NCBI GenBank assembly: GCA_963815325.1
Contig: CAWFGG010000002.1
Location: 434,001 to 498,000, forward strand
DNA from: JABDII01 sp963815325
Lineage (GTDB): Bacteria; Gemmatimonadota; Gemmatimonadetes; Gemmatimonadales; GWC2-71-9
Length of the DNA stretch: 64,000 bases
Reading direction: 5' to 3'
The position numbers and the translations under genes are program-made. Below the pieces are notes generated by a model, which did no database searches, was not told the DNA's origin, and was given only the letters and a program-made list of their open reading frames with translations. Of this stretch, positions 55,567-63,461 are shown in pieces (within the stretch, counting starts at the first letter, position 1; every line of letters starts with the position of its first letter).

Positions 55567-56178
55567 TCAGCTGGCGGCCTGGTACCGCTTCGCCACTTCG
55601 GTCCAGTTGACCACGTTCCACCATGCCGCAACGTAGTCGGGACGGCGATTCTGGTACTGGAGGTAATACGCGTGTTCCCAGACATCACAGCCGAGCACTG
55701 GCGTGCGGCCCTCCATGACCGGGGTATCCTGGTTGGGGCTACTCTCGACCGTCAACTTTCCCGACGCATCGACGCACAGCCAGGCCCAGCCGCTCCCGAA
55801 GCGCGTCAGCGCCGCCTTGCCAAATGCCGCTTTCATTTCGTCGAATCCACCGAACGCCTTGGTGATGGCATCGGCAAGCCGACCGTCCGGCGCCTTGGCG
55901 CCCCCCGGCATCATGATTCCCCAGAAGAGCGAGTGATTGGCGTGTCCGCCACCGTTGTTTCGAACCGCCGTGCGGATCGCCTCGGGCACGGCCGAAAGAT
56001 CACCGAGCAAGGCGTCGAGCGACTTTGCGGCGAGCTGTGGGTGGGACTCGAGTGCCGCGTTCAGGTTGTTGACGTAGCCGGCGTGGTGCTTGTCGTGATG
56101 GACCTGCATCGTCCGCTCGTCGATGTGCGGCTTCAAGGCATCATAGGCGTACGGGAGAGGCGGAAGGGTGAATGGCAT
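55567..56178 (-). CDS. sodA: Superoxide dismutase (Mn/Fe family, Mn-like)
   Basis: A 203-residue SOD. Metal ligands are H27 (MQVHHDKHH), H82 (NHSLFW), D165 and H169 (DVWEHAYY). NNGGGHANHS and Q150 in PNQDTP are features of the Mn-type active site rather than Fe-type. AAGGAG lies upstream of the ATG. The tRNA-Ala gene precedes it by 164 bases on the same strand. Confidence 0.95.
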   Translation of the reverse strand: MPFTLPPLPYAYDALKPHIDERTMQVHHDKHHAGYVNNLNAALESHPQLAAKSLDALLGDLSAVPEAIRTAVRNNGGGHANHSLFWGIMMPGGAKAPDGRLADAITKAFGGFDEMKAAFGKAALTRFGSGWAWLCVDASGKLTVESSPNQDTPVMEGRTPVLGCDVWEHAYYLQYQNRRPDYVAAWWNVVNWTEVAKRYQAAS

Positions 56179-56342
56179 CTAGTCGACTCCTTGCTAAACT
56201 CGGGCGAGCCCGACAGGTAGTGCGGGTAAGCAAGTCGGGGGCGGGATCAGGGCGGAATTATGGATGCCCCGGTGCTGAGGGTCAACGCTCGGCCGCTGCC
56301 GTGACGTCCCCGGCAGAGCCCGCAAGCGGGTGTTTGACCGCA

Positions 56343-56415
56343 TGGAGCGTGCGGGATTCGAACCCGCGACCCCTGCCTTGCAAAGGCAGTGCTCTCCCAG
56401 CTGAGCTAACGCCCC
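56343..56415 (-). tRNA. tRNA-Ala (anticodon TGC)
   Basis: A 73-base tRNA on the minus strand. Acceptor GGGGCGT/ACGCTCC with one G-T pair and discriminator A, D arm GCTC...GAGC, anticodon stem CTGCC/GGCAG around TTTGCAA (anticodon TGC), and T arm CGGG-TTCGAAT-CCCG. No CCA is encoded. Confidence 0.98.
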
Positions 56416-56734
56416 GTGTGTGTCGTCTGTCCTGGCCGGTACCCAAGATAGCACCCCCACCAGGTACCCCATAGCACCCGAGGCTCGGGGAATCGACGTC
56501 GTGTCCTGACCCGGACCGCTCAGTGCGGTTCCCGAGGCCTAAGCATAGTAATGGCTGGGGATTAGTGGCGAACGAGGCCGGACCGATGGTGCGACCGGGT
56601 AGCTCCTCCGTATCGGCCCTCGTCCCTGGAATCCCTCTTGCGTCTTGTGTGGGAGGGGCCCTCTCGGTAACTTGATGCGTCCTTGCTACATAGGGCCTTT
56701 ATTGGTCACATATTCAGCTCATTCTCGAGGGAAC
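56416..56734. other. Intergenic region between tRNA-Ala and the ceramide operon
   Basis: 319 bases with no gene I can support. Near the tRNA end is a direct repeat: GGTACCC-N3-ATAGCACCC (56438-56456) and GGTACCC-N1-ATAGCACCC (56463-56479), overlapping a TATCTT on the minus strand that could be the tRNA -10. The plus side should hold the promoter of the ceramide operon; TTGATG and TTGCTA occur at about 56671-56687, but neither is followed by a well-spaced -10, so I make no firm call. Confidence 0.6.
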
Positions 56735-57940
56735 GTGACGAGCCCAACACTGCAACAAGTCGCGTTGTTTGAAAAGTGCAGGCTGTTCACCAAGGCCCGC
56801 GAGGTCGAGGCAGCCGGCCTCTATCCGTATTTCAAGCCCATTTCCGAATCGGAAGACACGGTTGTCACGATCGAGGGCAAGAAGCGGATCATGCTGGGCT
56901 CCAACAACTACCTGGGGCTGACGCACCACCCCAAGGTCCTCGAGGCAGCCGAGTGCGCCCTCAAGCGCTATGGTTCGGGCTGTACGGGCAGCCGATTCTT
57001 GAACGGTACGCTCGACCTGCACGGGCAGCTGGAGCAGGCCATCGCGGACTTCCTCGGCAAGGAGTCCTGCCTCGTCTTCTCGACCGGGTACAGCGCGAAC
57101 CTGGGCTTGATCGCGGGACTCGTGGCCCGGAACGATGTCGTGTACCTCGATAAACTGGACCACGCCTCCATCGTCGATGGAGCGAAGTTGTGTTACGGCG
57201 AGACGATCCGGTTTCGGCACAACAACCTTTCCAGCCTGGAATCGAAGATGGAGCGCGAGCTCGGCGATCGCGCCGCGTTGATCATCGTGGACGGCGTGTA
57301 CTCCATGGAGGGTGACATCGCCCACATCCCGGGCCTGCTGCAGATCGCCCGGAAATTCGGTGCCGCCCTGGCCGTCGATGACGCCCATTCGCTGGGCGTG
57401 CTCGGACCCAAGGGTGATGGGACGGCCGCTCATTTCGGACTCTCCGACGAAGTCGATCTCATCGCCGGCACCTTCTCCAAGTCACTCGCGTCGATCGGTG
57501 GGTTCGTCGCGGCTCCGGAAAGCGTCACCCATTTCCTGCGCCACCACAGCCGGCCGCTCATGTTCACCGCGTCCCTGCCGCCGGCCAACACCGCCGGCGT
57601 GCTCGCCGCCCTGGAAGTGCTACAATCGGAGCCGGAACGCCGGGCTCGGCTCTGGGAGAATACCCACCGACTGCAGGACGGATTCCGGAGCCTCGGGTTT
57701 GACATCGGTCCGACCCAGACGCCCATCGTTCCGGTCCTCATCGGCTCGATGGAACGGACGTTCATGTTCTGGCGGAAGTTGTACGATGCCGGAGTCTTCA
57801 CCAATCCGGTGGCCCCGCCTGCCGTGGCCGCCACCGAGTGCCGGCTCCGCACGAGCTTGATGGCCACGCACACGCCCGAACAGATCGACTACTGCCTCGA
57901 GACGTTTGCGAAGATCGGCCGCGAATTCGGCGTCATATAG
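56735..57940 (+). CDS. spt: Serine palmitoyltransferase
   Basis: A 401-residue alpha-oxoamine synthase from GTG 56735, with GAGG just upstream. PLP contacts are LDHAS (H143), DDAHSLG (D215/D216, H218) and the Schiff-base lysine in GTFSKSLASIGGF (K249). TFSKS followed by SxGG favours serine palmitoyltransferase over KBL or BioF, whose motif is GTxGKA. It condenses serine and acyl-CoA or acyl-ACP to 3-ketosphinganine. The two following genes match the other bacterial ceramide enzymes, which strengthens the call. Confidence 0.9.
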   Translation: MTSPTLQQVALFEKCRLFTKAREVEAAGLYPYFKPISESEDTVVTIEGKKRIMLGSNNYLGLTHHPKVLEAAECALKRYGSGCTGSRFLNGTLDLHGQLEQAIADFLGKESCLVFSTGYSANLGLIAGLVARNDVVYLDKLDHASIVDGAKLCYGETIRFRHNNLSSLESKMERELGDRAALIIVDGVYSMEGDIAHIPGLLQIARKFGAALAVDDAHSLGVLGPKGDGTAAHFGLSDEVDLIAGTFSKSLASIGGFVAAPESVTHFLRHHSRPLMFTASLPPANTAGVLAALEVLQSEPERRARLWENTHRLQDGFRSLGFDIGPTQTPIVPVLIGSMERTFMFWRKLYDAGVFTNPVAPPAVAATECRLRTSLMATHTPEQIDYCLETFAKIGREFGVI

Positions 57941-57943
57941 CAC

Positions 57944-59068
57944 GTGCACGTACGACCGGTCCGGACTTCCCGCGACCTCAAGGCCTTTATCGATTTCCCG
58001 TATCGGCACTACGCCGATGACGCCTTGTGGGCCCCGCCGCTCCGGCGGGACGTCCAGGCATTATTGTCCAGGAGCAAGAACCCGTTCTTCGATCACGGAG
58101 AGGCCGGGTACTTCCTGGCGGAACGCGACGGACGGGTCGTCGGACGAATCGCTGCCATCGTCAATCAGCTCCACAACCAGACCCATCACGACCGCGTGGG
58201 GTTCTTCGGTTTCTTCGAGACCGTCAACGATCCCCTGATTGTCGCGGCCCTCACCGCCACCGCCGCCGATTGGCTTCGGGAACGCGACTGTGACACCATG
58301 CGGGGCCCGATGTCGTTCTCCGTGAACGATGAATGCGGCTTGCTCGTCGAAGGATTCGACACGCCGCCGACGATCATGATGCCCCACAACCCGCCGTATT
58401 ACGCCGCGTTATTGGAACAGGCCGGGTTCCGGAAGGCCAAGGATCTTTTCGTGTATTACGGGCACGGCCCCGCCCCGGATGATCCGCTCGGCCGCCGATT
58501 AGCCCGGGGCGCCGACCTGGTTCAAAGGCGCCTGGGCCTCACGGTCCGCGCGATCGACATGGCCCGGTTCGACGAAGATGTGGAGAGCATCAAGCGCATC
58601 TACAACGACGGGTGGGAGGTGAACTGGGGCTTCGTGCCCATGACCGAGCGGGAGATCAATCACCTCGCAACGCAATTCAAGCCCGTCGTGGTTCCCGAAC
58701 TCGTGCCGTTTGTCGAGAAGGACGGTCAGGTCATCGCCTTCGGGATTGCGATTCCCGATCTCAACGAAGTGCTGCGCGGCAACCGCAACGGGAGAATGTT
58801 CCCAGCCGCACTCAAGCTCCTGTGGAACATTCGCCGGCGTCGAATTTCACGGGTTCGGATCCTCCTCCTCGGGGTCCACCCGGACTTCCAGGGCAATGGA
58901 ATCGACGCCATGCTCTACAACTGGATGTGGACCCACGGTCACGCGATGAACATCCATTGGGGCGAGGCGGGCTGGATTCTGGAGGACAACCCACCCATGA
59001 ACGCAGCGATGGAGAAGATCGGCTTCATCCGCTACAAGACATACCGCCTGTACGACCGCCCGGTATGA
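57944..59068 (+). CDS. bcerS: GNAT-fold acyltransferase, bacterial ceramide synthase-like
   Basis: A 374-residue protein from GTG 57944, three bases after spt. Its C-terminal half is GNAT-like (VRILLLGVHPDFQGNGIDAM is the acetyl-CoA-type pyrophosphate loop, V/HPDFQGxGI), and FRGP-like RGPMSFSVNDECGLLVEG is a conserved central block. Bacterial ceramide synthase, described in Caulobacter, is a GNAT protein encoded near spt and a reductase and unrelated to eukaryotic ceramide synthase. The position and fold fit; acyl specificity is unknown. Confidence 0.82.
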   Translation: MHVRPVRTSRDLKAFIDFPYRHYADDALWAPPLRRDVQALLSRSKNPFFDHGEAGYFLAERDGRVVGRIAAIVNQLHNQTHHDRVGFFGFFETVNDPLIVAALTATAADWLRERDCDTMRGPMSFSVNDECGLLVEGFDTPPTIMMPHNPPYYAALLEQAGFRKAKDLFVYYGHGPAPDDPLGRRLARGADLVQRRLGLTVRAIDMARFDEDVESIKRIYNDGWEVNWGFVPMTEREINHLATQFKPVVVPELVPFVEKDGQVIAFGIAIPDLNEVLRGNRNGRMFPAALKLLWNIRRRRISRVRILLLGVHPDFQGNGIDAMLYNWMWTHGHAMNIHWGEAGWILEDNPPMNAAMEKIGFIRYKTYRLYDRPV

Positions 59069-60033
59069 AGGTGCTGGTCACCGGCGGCACGGGGTTCGTC
59101 GGACACCACCTGATCGAAGCCCTGCATCGAGGCGGGAATGAGATCACGGCGCTGGTCCGGTCCGAGCAGCGGGCGGCGCCTCTCGCCAAGCTCGGTCTAC
59201 GGCTCGTGGTGGGCGACCTGCACGATGCGGGCGCGCTTGCGGCCGCCACGAAGGAACAGGACGTGGTCTTCCACGTTGCCGGCCTCATCGCCGCACGACA
59301 CGAGGCGGAATTCGATCGGGCCAACCGGGAAGGCACGGTGAACCTGCTGGCGGCCGCGCGCGATGCCGGGGTCGGACGATTTGTCTTGGTGTCATCCCTC
59401 GCGGCCGCGGGACCGAGCCGGCCGGGCCAGCCGCTCCGCGGGTCTGAGATACCGCATCCGGTTACCGCGTACGGCCGCAGCAAGCTGGCGGCCGAAGATG
59501 CCGTGCGGAACACCGCGCTCGACTGGACCATCGTCCGCCCACCCATCGTGTACGGCCCGCGGGACCGCGAAGTGCTCAAGTTGTTCAAGGTAGCTCGGCT
59601 CGGGATCGCGCCGGTGTTCGGGTCCGGACAGCAGGAACTGTCCGCGGTGTACGGCCCGGACCTGGCCGAGGCCCTGGTCGCGGTGGCCGGGCCAAGCCAG
59701 GCCATCGGTCAGACGTACTACGCCTGCCACCCAGCCAGTTTCACCAGCGCGGAACTGATCGGGCACATCGGACGAGCGCTCGGTAAGCGGGTGCGGCCGC
59801 TGCGTCTGCCAGCAGGCTTGGCCCGGCCACTGCTCCGCGTGACGGCCGCGATCGCCGGGTTGGCCGGCCGAGCGACCGTGCTCAATCCGGATAAGGCGAA
59901 TGAGTTCTTCCAGCCGGCCTGGACCGCGGATCCCGACTCGTTGACGCGCGACACGGGGTGGCATGCAGCGCACGATCTCGCGGCGGGACTGTCGGACACC
60001 GCCGCCTGGTACCGCAACGCGGGATGGCTGTGA
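59065..60033 (+). CDS. cerR: NAD-dependent epimerase/reductase, ceramide reductase-like
   Basis: A 322-residue extended SDR coupled to bcerS by ATGA. NAD motif GGTGFVG (7-13), then VLVSSLAAAGPS and the catalytic YGRSK (Y136, K140). It resembles dihydroflavonol-reductase-type SDRs. In the bacterial pathway CerR reduces the 3-keto group to give dihydroceramide. Assignment is based on gene order plus family. Confidence 0.83.
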   Translation: MKVLVTGGTGFVGHHLIEALHRGGNEITALVRSEQRAAPLAKLGLRLVVGDLHDAGALAAATKEQDVVFHVAGLIAARHEAEFDRANREGTVNLLAAARDAGVGRFVLVSSLAAAGPSRPGQPLRGSEIPHPVTAYGRSKLAAEDAVRNTALDWTIVRPPIVYGPRDREVLKLFKVARLGIAPVFGSGQQELSAVYGPDLAEALVAVAGPSQAIGQTYYACHPASFTSAELIGHIGRALGKRVRPLRLPAGLARPLLRVTAAIAGLAGRATVLNPDKANEFFQPAWTADPDSLTRDTGWHAAHDLAAGLSDTAAWYRNAGWL

Positions 60034-60920
60034 CCCGAAGGTTTCTCCCGGTCGATCTCCTACTATTCGCCTACCTCGGGATCACCACTGCAGTGGCTTT
60101 CGTGCGCATGCCGGCCTACCCGCGTGCCATAGGAGTCGTGGCGGCCAACAGTCTCATGGCAGTCCTCATCCTGCTCCTCATCCGCCCAAAACTGAGGGGC
60201 GTGGGCAGCCTGATGCGGGAGGTGTACCCTCTCGTGCTCTTGCTCGCCCTGTACGCCTCGCTCGACCTGTTGAACGGCGGTGGAGCCGCCGCAACCCACG
60301 ATCGGACCGTCCAGGCATGGGAGCAGGGCCTGTTCGGTCTACAGGTGAGCCGCGAGTGGTGGAAGGCCGCGCCGAGCGCCGGGTGGTCGTCGGTCCTGCA
60401 CGGCGCCTACTTGTCGTACTACGTGCTCGTCCCCCTGCCCGTGGCCTACTTCGCATGGCGCCGTGACCGGATGAACGTGCGCCGAACGGTGTTCCTCGTG
60501 ATGGCGACGTTCCTGGCTTGCTACCTCGCGTTCATCTTCTTTCCGGTGGCGGGACCCTACTACGAGTTCGCGCGCCCCGACATGGGCTTCATCGACAACC
60601 TCCCGGCACGGCTGGTCTACGCCACCTTGGCCGAGGGCAGCTCGTTCGGCGCGGCCTTCCCGTCCTCGCACGTGGCGGCGACCGTCGTCGCGACCATCGC
60701 CGCGTTTCAAGGCGCTCCGCGCCTGGGGCTCTGGATGCTCCTGCCCACGGCGCTCCTGACCGTTGGCGTGATCTACACTCAGATGCACTACGCCGTGGAC
60801 GTTCTAGCCGGATTGCTGGTTGCCGGAGTCATCGGCGTGGTCGCCTGGGCAACATCGCTCGGCTCCCGGACGCAGCACGAGCGCCCGTCGCCGGATGCGG
60901 TGACGGGCGCTCGGGTGTGA
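60024..60920 (+). CDS. PAP2-superfamily membrane enzyme, candidate sphingolipid head-group transferase
   Basis: A 298-residue protein with six or seven spans from ATG 60024, overlapping cerR by ten bases. The PAP2 catalytic motifs are AAFPSSHVAAT (H216) and QMHYAVDV (H255, D259), preceded by FFPVAGPYYEF. The GPYY loop and spacing are like the PAP2_3/Aur1 branch that includes fungal inositol phosphorylceramide synthase, rather than the soluble lipid phosphatase PgpB type. Located last in the ceramide operon, it is a candidate to attach or remove a phosphate head group on ceramide. Confidence 0.8.
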   Translation: MAVTRRFLPVDLLLFAYLGITTAVAFVRMPAYPRAIGVVAANSLMAVLILLLIRPKLRGVGSLMREVYPLVLLLALYASLDLLNGGGAAATHDRTVQAWEQGLFGLQVSREWWKAAPSAGWSSVLHGAYLSYYVLVPLPVAYFAWRRDRMNVRRTVFLVMATFLACYLAFIFFPVAGPYYEFARPDMGFIDNLPARLVYATLAEGSSFGAAFPSSHVAATVVATIAAFQGAPRLGLWMLLPTALLTVGVIYTQMHYAVDVLAGLLVAGVIGVVAWATSLGSRTQHERPSPDAVTGARV

Positions 60921-60947
60921 CAGGCCCTTCGTACTTGAAGCCCTAGC

Positions 60948-61409
60948 CTACGACTCCACGGTCAGCACGCCAACCATCCCGAGCTGGAGGTGCGGTAGGC
61001 AGTAGTACTTGTAGATGCCGGCCGGGGCCCCACCGAACGAGATTTCATAGGTCTCATCGGGCGTGACCACCATCTCGCCAACCAGCGGGCTCATCTGATT
61101 CGGCATGGCATTCTGCAGCACCGAAGCGGCTCCCGCCGGAATGCTGTCAGGCCAGAAGGACACATTGTGAGGCCCGCCGCTTCTGTTGTGGAACCGCACG
61201 ATGTCGCCCGCTCGAATGGTCAGGTCGCGAGGCACGAAGTGATAGCTCGAGCCGTCGAACACCATATCGACGTCGTGAACCCCCGCCGACGTGGCGGCGA
61301 CTCGGGACGAACCGTCCGCCTGCGAGGCGGGCTCCTTCCCGCAACCCGCCAGCGCCACCGCCAGGATGGCCAGTGACGCGGCCGGACGTATCACTCGCAC
61401 CCTGGCCAT
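60948..61409 (-). CDS. Cupredoxin-domain lipoprotein (plastocyanin-like)
   Basis: A 153-residue lipoprotein (LAVALAGC, Cys23) with one type-1 copper domain. Ligands are H81 in GGPHNVSFW, C137 and H140 in YYCLPHLQLGM, and M145. This is a one-electron carrier for the periplasmic respiratory chain. It follows the cytochrome c lipoprotein by eight bases on the same strand, so the two are probably co-transcribed redox partners. Confidence 0.92.
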   Translation of the reverse strand: MARVRVIRPAASLAILAVALAGCGKEPASQADGSSRVAATSAGVHDVDMVFDGSSYHFVPRDLTIRAGDIVRFHNRSGGPHNVSFWPDSIPAGAASVLQNAMPNQMSPLVGEMVVTPDETYEISFGGAPAGIYKYYCLPHLQLGMVGVLTVES

Positions 61410-61417
61410 TTGCGGTC

Positions 61418-61918
61418 CTACTTAATCCCCAGCTCGGTCGTGGTGAACGGTTCGGCGCGAGCCTTGGACGCAGTCCGAACCTCGGTGACTTGCGCCTCAG
61501 TCACGGCTGGCGCGCTGTTGCCCCACGATGAGCGCACATAGGTCATGACATTCGCGACATCCGCATCCGAGAGCTGGCTACCCCATGGCGTCATCACGCC
61601 GTTGTAGGTCACGCCGCCCCGGGTCATCTCGCCACTCAATCCATGGAGCACAATACGAATCGATACTGCGGGATCCCCTATTGCCACGGCCGACCCTGCA
61701 AGCGGTGGGAATGCGCCCTGCATCCCCGTACCACCCGGCTGGTGACAAACGACGCAGACGTTGTTATACACCTGCTCGCCCGCGTTTGCCGTCGGAACTG
61801 CAGCCGGTGTCGCGGCCGGCGTGCCTTGCGCGGCCTCTTGCTGGGCCGGACGCTCACCGCCGCCACCACATGCCGCACCGACCAACATGAGACCAAGAGC
61901 CAAGAACTTGATGCGCAT
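61418..61918 (-). CDS. Cytochrome c lipoprotein (class I)
   Basis: A 166-residue protein from ATG 61918, with GGAGG about ten bases upstream. The lipobox is LVGAAC (Cys17), then a Pro/Ala/Thr linker to about 45, then a single heme domain with CVVCH (C55, C58, H59) and the probable axial methionine in GVMTPWG (M109). It carries electrons in the periplasm anchored to a membrane, likely to a terminal oxidase or the adjacent cupredoxin. Confidence 0.92.
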   Translation of the reverse strand: MRIKFLALGLMLVGAACGGGGERPAQQEAAQGTPAATPAAVPTANAGEQVYNNVCVVCHQPGGTGMQGAFPPLAGSAVAIGDPAVSIRIVLHGLSGEMTRGGVTYNGVMTPWGSQLSDADVANVMTYVRSSWGNSAPAVTEAQVTEVRTASKARAEPFTTTELGIK

Positions 61919-61948
61919 GAAATTCAGTCCTCCAGAACGGATATTCGG

Positions 61949-61968
61949 TTTGTGAATCAGTTCACAAA
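61949..61968. promoter_or_regulatory. Perfect CRP/FNR-type palindrome
   Basis: TTTGTGAA-N4-TTCACAAA, eight-base perfect arms. Inside it, TGTGA-N6-TCACA is exactly the CRP consensus. It lies 31-50 bases upstream of the cytochrome c start codon and over 110 bases before the Cys-rich gene on the other strand. A CRP/FNR-family regulator controlling respiration genes is the expected user. Confidence 0.7.
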
Positions 61969-62084
61969 GATAAGGCGGAGGTTCGAGTTTTGGCAGAGGC
62001 ATTGAACAAGGCCCGGGTTCAAGGCTCGCCACGGCGTGTAAGTCGTTCTATATTGCTGGATTACCCTGCTCCGGAGCCCTGCCT

Positions 62085-62843
62085 GTGCCGCTCACCCCAC
62101 CGTGCCGCGCCCTGGGACGGCAGTGCACCTCGCTGCCGGTCACCATTCGGGTCGGGACGTTCGAAGGCGACGATCCCCACGAGATAGACCACGACGGCAC
62201 GTGGCTTCTGGGTCACACGGAACGGGTCTCATTCCGAAAAGTGTACGTGGAGGATGACGACCTCCTGGCCGATGCCGTCCTCCACGTGCCATGTCGGTAT
62301 TTCAAGCCGGGAGAGGGCGGTGCCACGTGCGCGGCGCACGGTTTCACAGGGCCACACCCGCCCGAGCGGAGGCGCACCCGCCATGTTCGTCAAGCCGGCA
62401 ACGACCGCTTCGTCATCATGGACCGTCACAAGATGGTGGAGCGCCGCCTCCCCATGCCCGCACGCCGCCTTCCCGTCGTCGCTGAGGACAACCCATGCTT
62501 GGGAGCGCCGTGCCGCACCGGGGACAACACGAGGGGCGCGGCCTGTTGTCGCGATCTGATCATCGAGATTCTCTGCACCGAACGACAGACCAAGCTCGAG
62601 ACGCTGCTGCGCACGCGGAAGCCACCTTACCTCTGCAAATTCGAGCGCGAGGAGGAGGACGCGGTCGAAGTCGAGATCATCTCCGCCTGCGGATATTTGG
62701 AAGAGGATGGAGTCGCCTGCACGCTCCACGGCCGCAAACGGGCCGATGGCCGGACGGCCAAGCCCTCGTTGTGCTTCGATTGGCCGCCCAAGGACCCGAA
62801 CCTCCACACCGGATGCGTCTTCCTGAAACGGCGGCGGCGCTGA
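62085..62843 (+). CDS. Cysteine-rich protein with duplicated Cys/His motif, unknown
   Basis: A 252-residue protein from GTG 62085 with 14 cysteines and no signal peptide. Two copies of C-x-Y-x(7-9)-C-x2-H-G occur (C70...C82AAHG and C202...C212TLHG), separated by CLGAPC and ACCRD (C138, C143, C154, C155), a set resembling the YkgJ/UPF0153 metal-binding cysteines. Metal or Fe-S binding is likely. A TATATT at 62049-62054 could be its -10, with a poor -35. It is followed after 105 bases by the ECF sigma factor. Confidence 0.65.
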   Translation: MPLTPPCRALGRQCTSLPVTIRVGTFEGDDPHEIDHDGTWLLGHTERVSFRKVYVEDDDLLADAVLHVPCRYFKPGEGGATCAAHGFTGPHPPERRRTRHVRQAGNDRFVIMDRHKMVERRLPMPARRLPVVAEDNPCLGAPCRTGDNTRGAACCRDLIIEILCTERQTKLETLLRTRKPPYLCKFEREEEDAVEVEIISACGYLEEDGVACTLHGRKRADGRTAKPSLCFDWPPKDPNLHTGCVFLKRRRR

Positions 62844-62948
62844 CCGCCGAGGCGCGGTCCAGATTGTGCAATATCATGGAGATGGGTCGTCTCACAAGGT
62901 GGCCGCTGCGACGGTAGCCGTTTCCGACAACTCCAGGGAGTCCGCTGG

Positions 62949-63461
62949 GTGACCGACGATCTCAAGAACCTCTACGAGACCACCTACGCCGCCGTGGTGC
63001 GGTTCCTGTACCGCAAGGTATGGGATCCGGATCGCGCCGAAGATCTGGCTCAGGAGGTGTTCGTCCGCGCCATGAAGCACAACCCGGACAAGCCGCGGGC
63101 CTGGGTCTTCGCCGTCGCGGCCAATTTGGCCCGCGACGAGGCCCGCGCGGCGGTTCGGCGGAAGCGGCACCTGACACTCCTCAAGAGCGACCCGACGCCG
63201 TTGACGTCGCCGCAGCGCTCGGCGGAAGACCTCGTCGAGCACAACGAAAAGCTCGAGCGGATGCGCGAGGCGCTCCATGCGTTGACCCCACGGGATCAAG
63301 AAGTGCTGTTGTTGTGGGACGCCGGGATGAGCTACCCCGAAATCGCGGAACAGACGGGGCTGGCGGTCGGTGCGGTGGGAACGACACTCGCTCGTGCGAG
63401 GCGCCGGCTGGTGGATGCCTTTGACCGACAAGAAGCTGAGAGACATGCGGCACATTCCTGA
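62949..63461 (+). CDS. ECF-family RNA polymerase sigma factor
   Basis: A 170-residue sigma-70-like factor from GTG 62949. Region 2 has VWDPDRAEDLAQEVFVRAM; region 4 has LTPRDQEVLLLWDAGMSYPEIAEQTGLAVGAVGTTLARAR, which spans about 113-152 and contains the helix-turn-helix. Region 3 is absent, as in ECF factors. Its end overlaps the anti-sigma gene by 17 bases. Confidence 0.92.
   Translation: MTDDLKNLYETTYAAVVRFLYRKVWDPDRAEDLAQEVFVRAMKHNPDKPRAWVFAVAANLARDEARAAVRRKRHLTLLKSDPTPLTSPQRSAEDLVEHNEKLERMREALHALTPRDQEVLLLWDAGMSYPEIAEQTGLAVGAVGTTLARARRRLVDAFDRQEAERHAAHS

Noticed and set aside
56665..56715. Promoter of the ceramide operon
   Set aside because: TTGATG, TTGCTA and AT-rich hexamers occur but none has 16-18 base spacing with a good -10.
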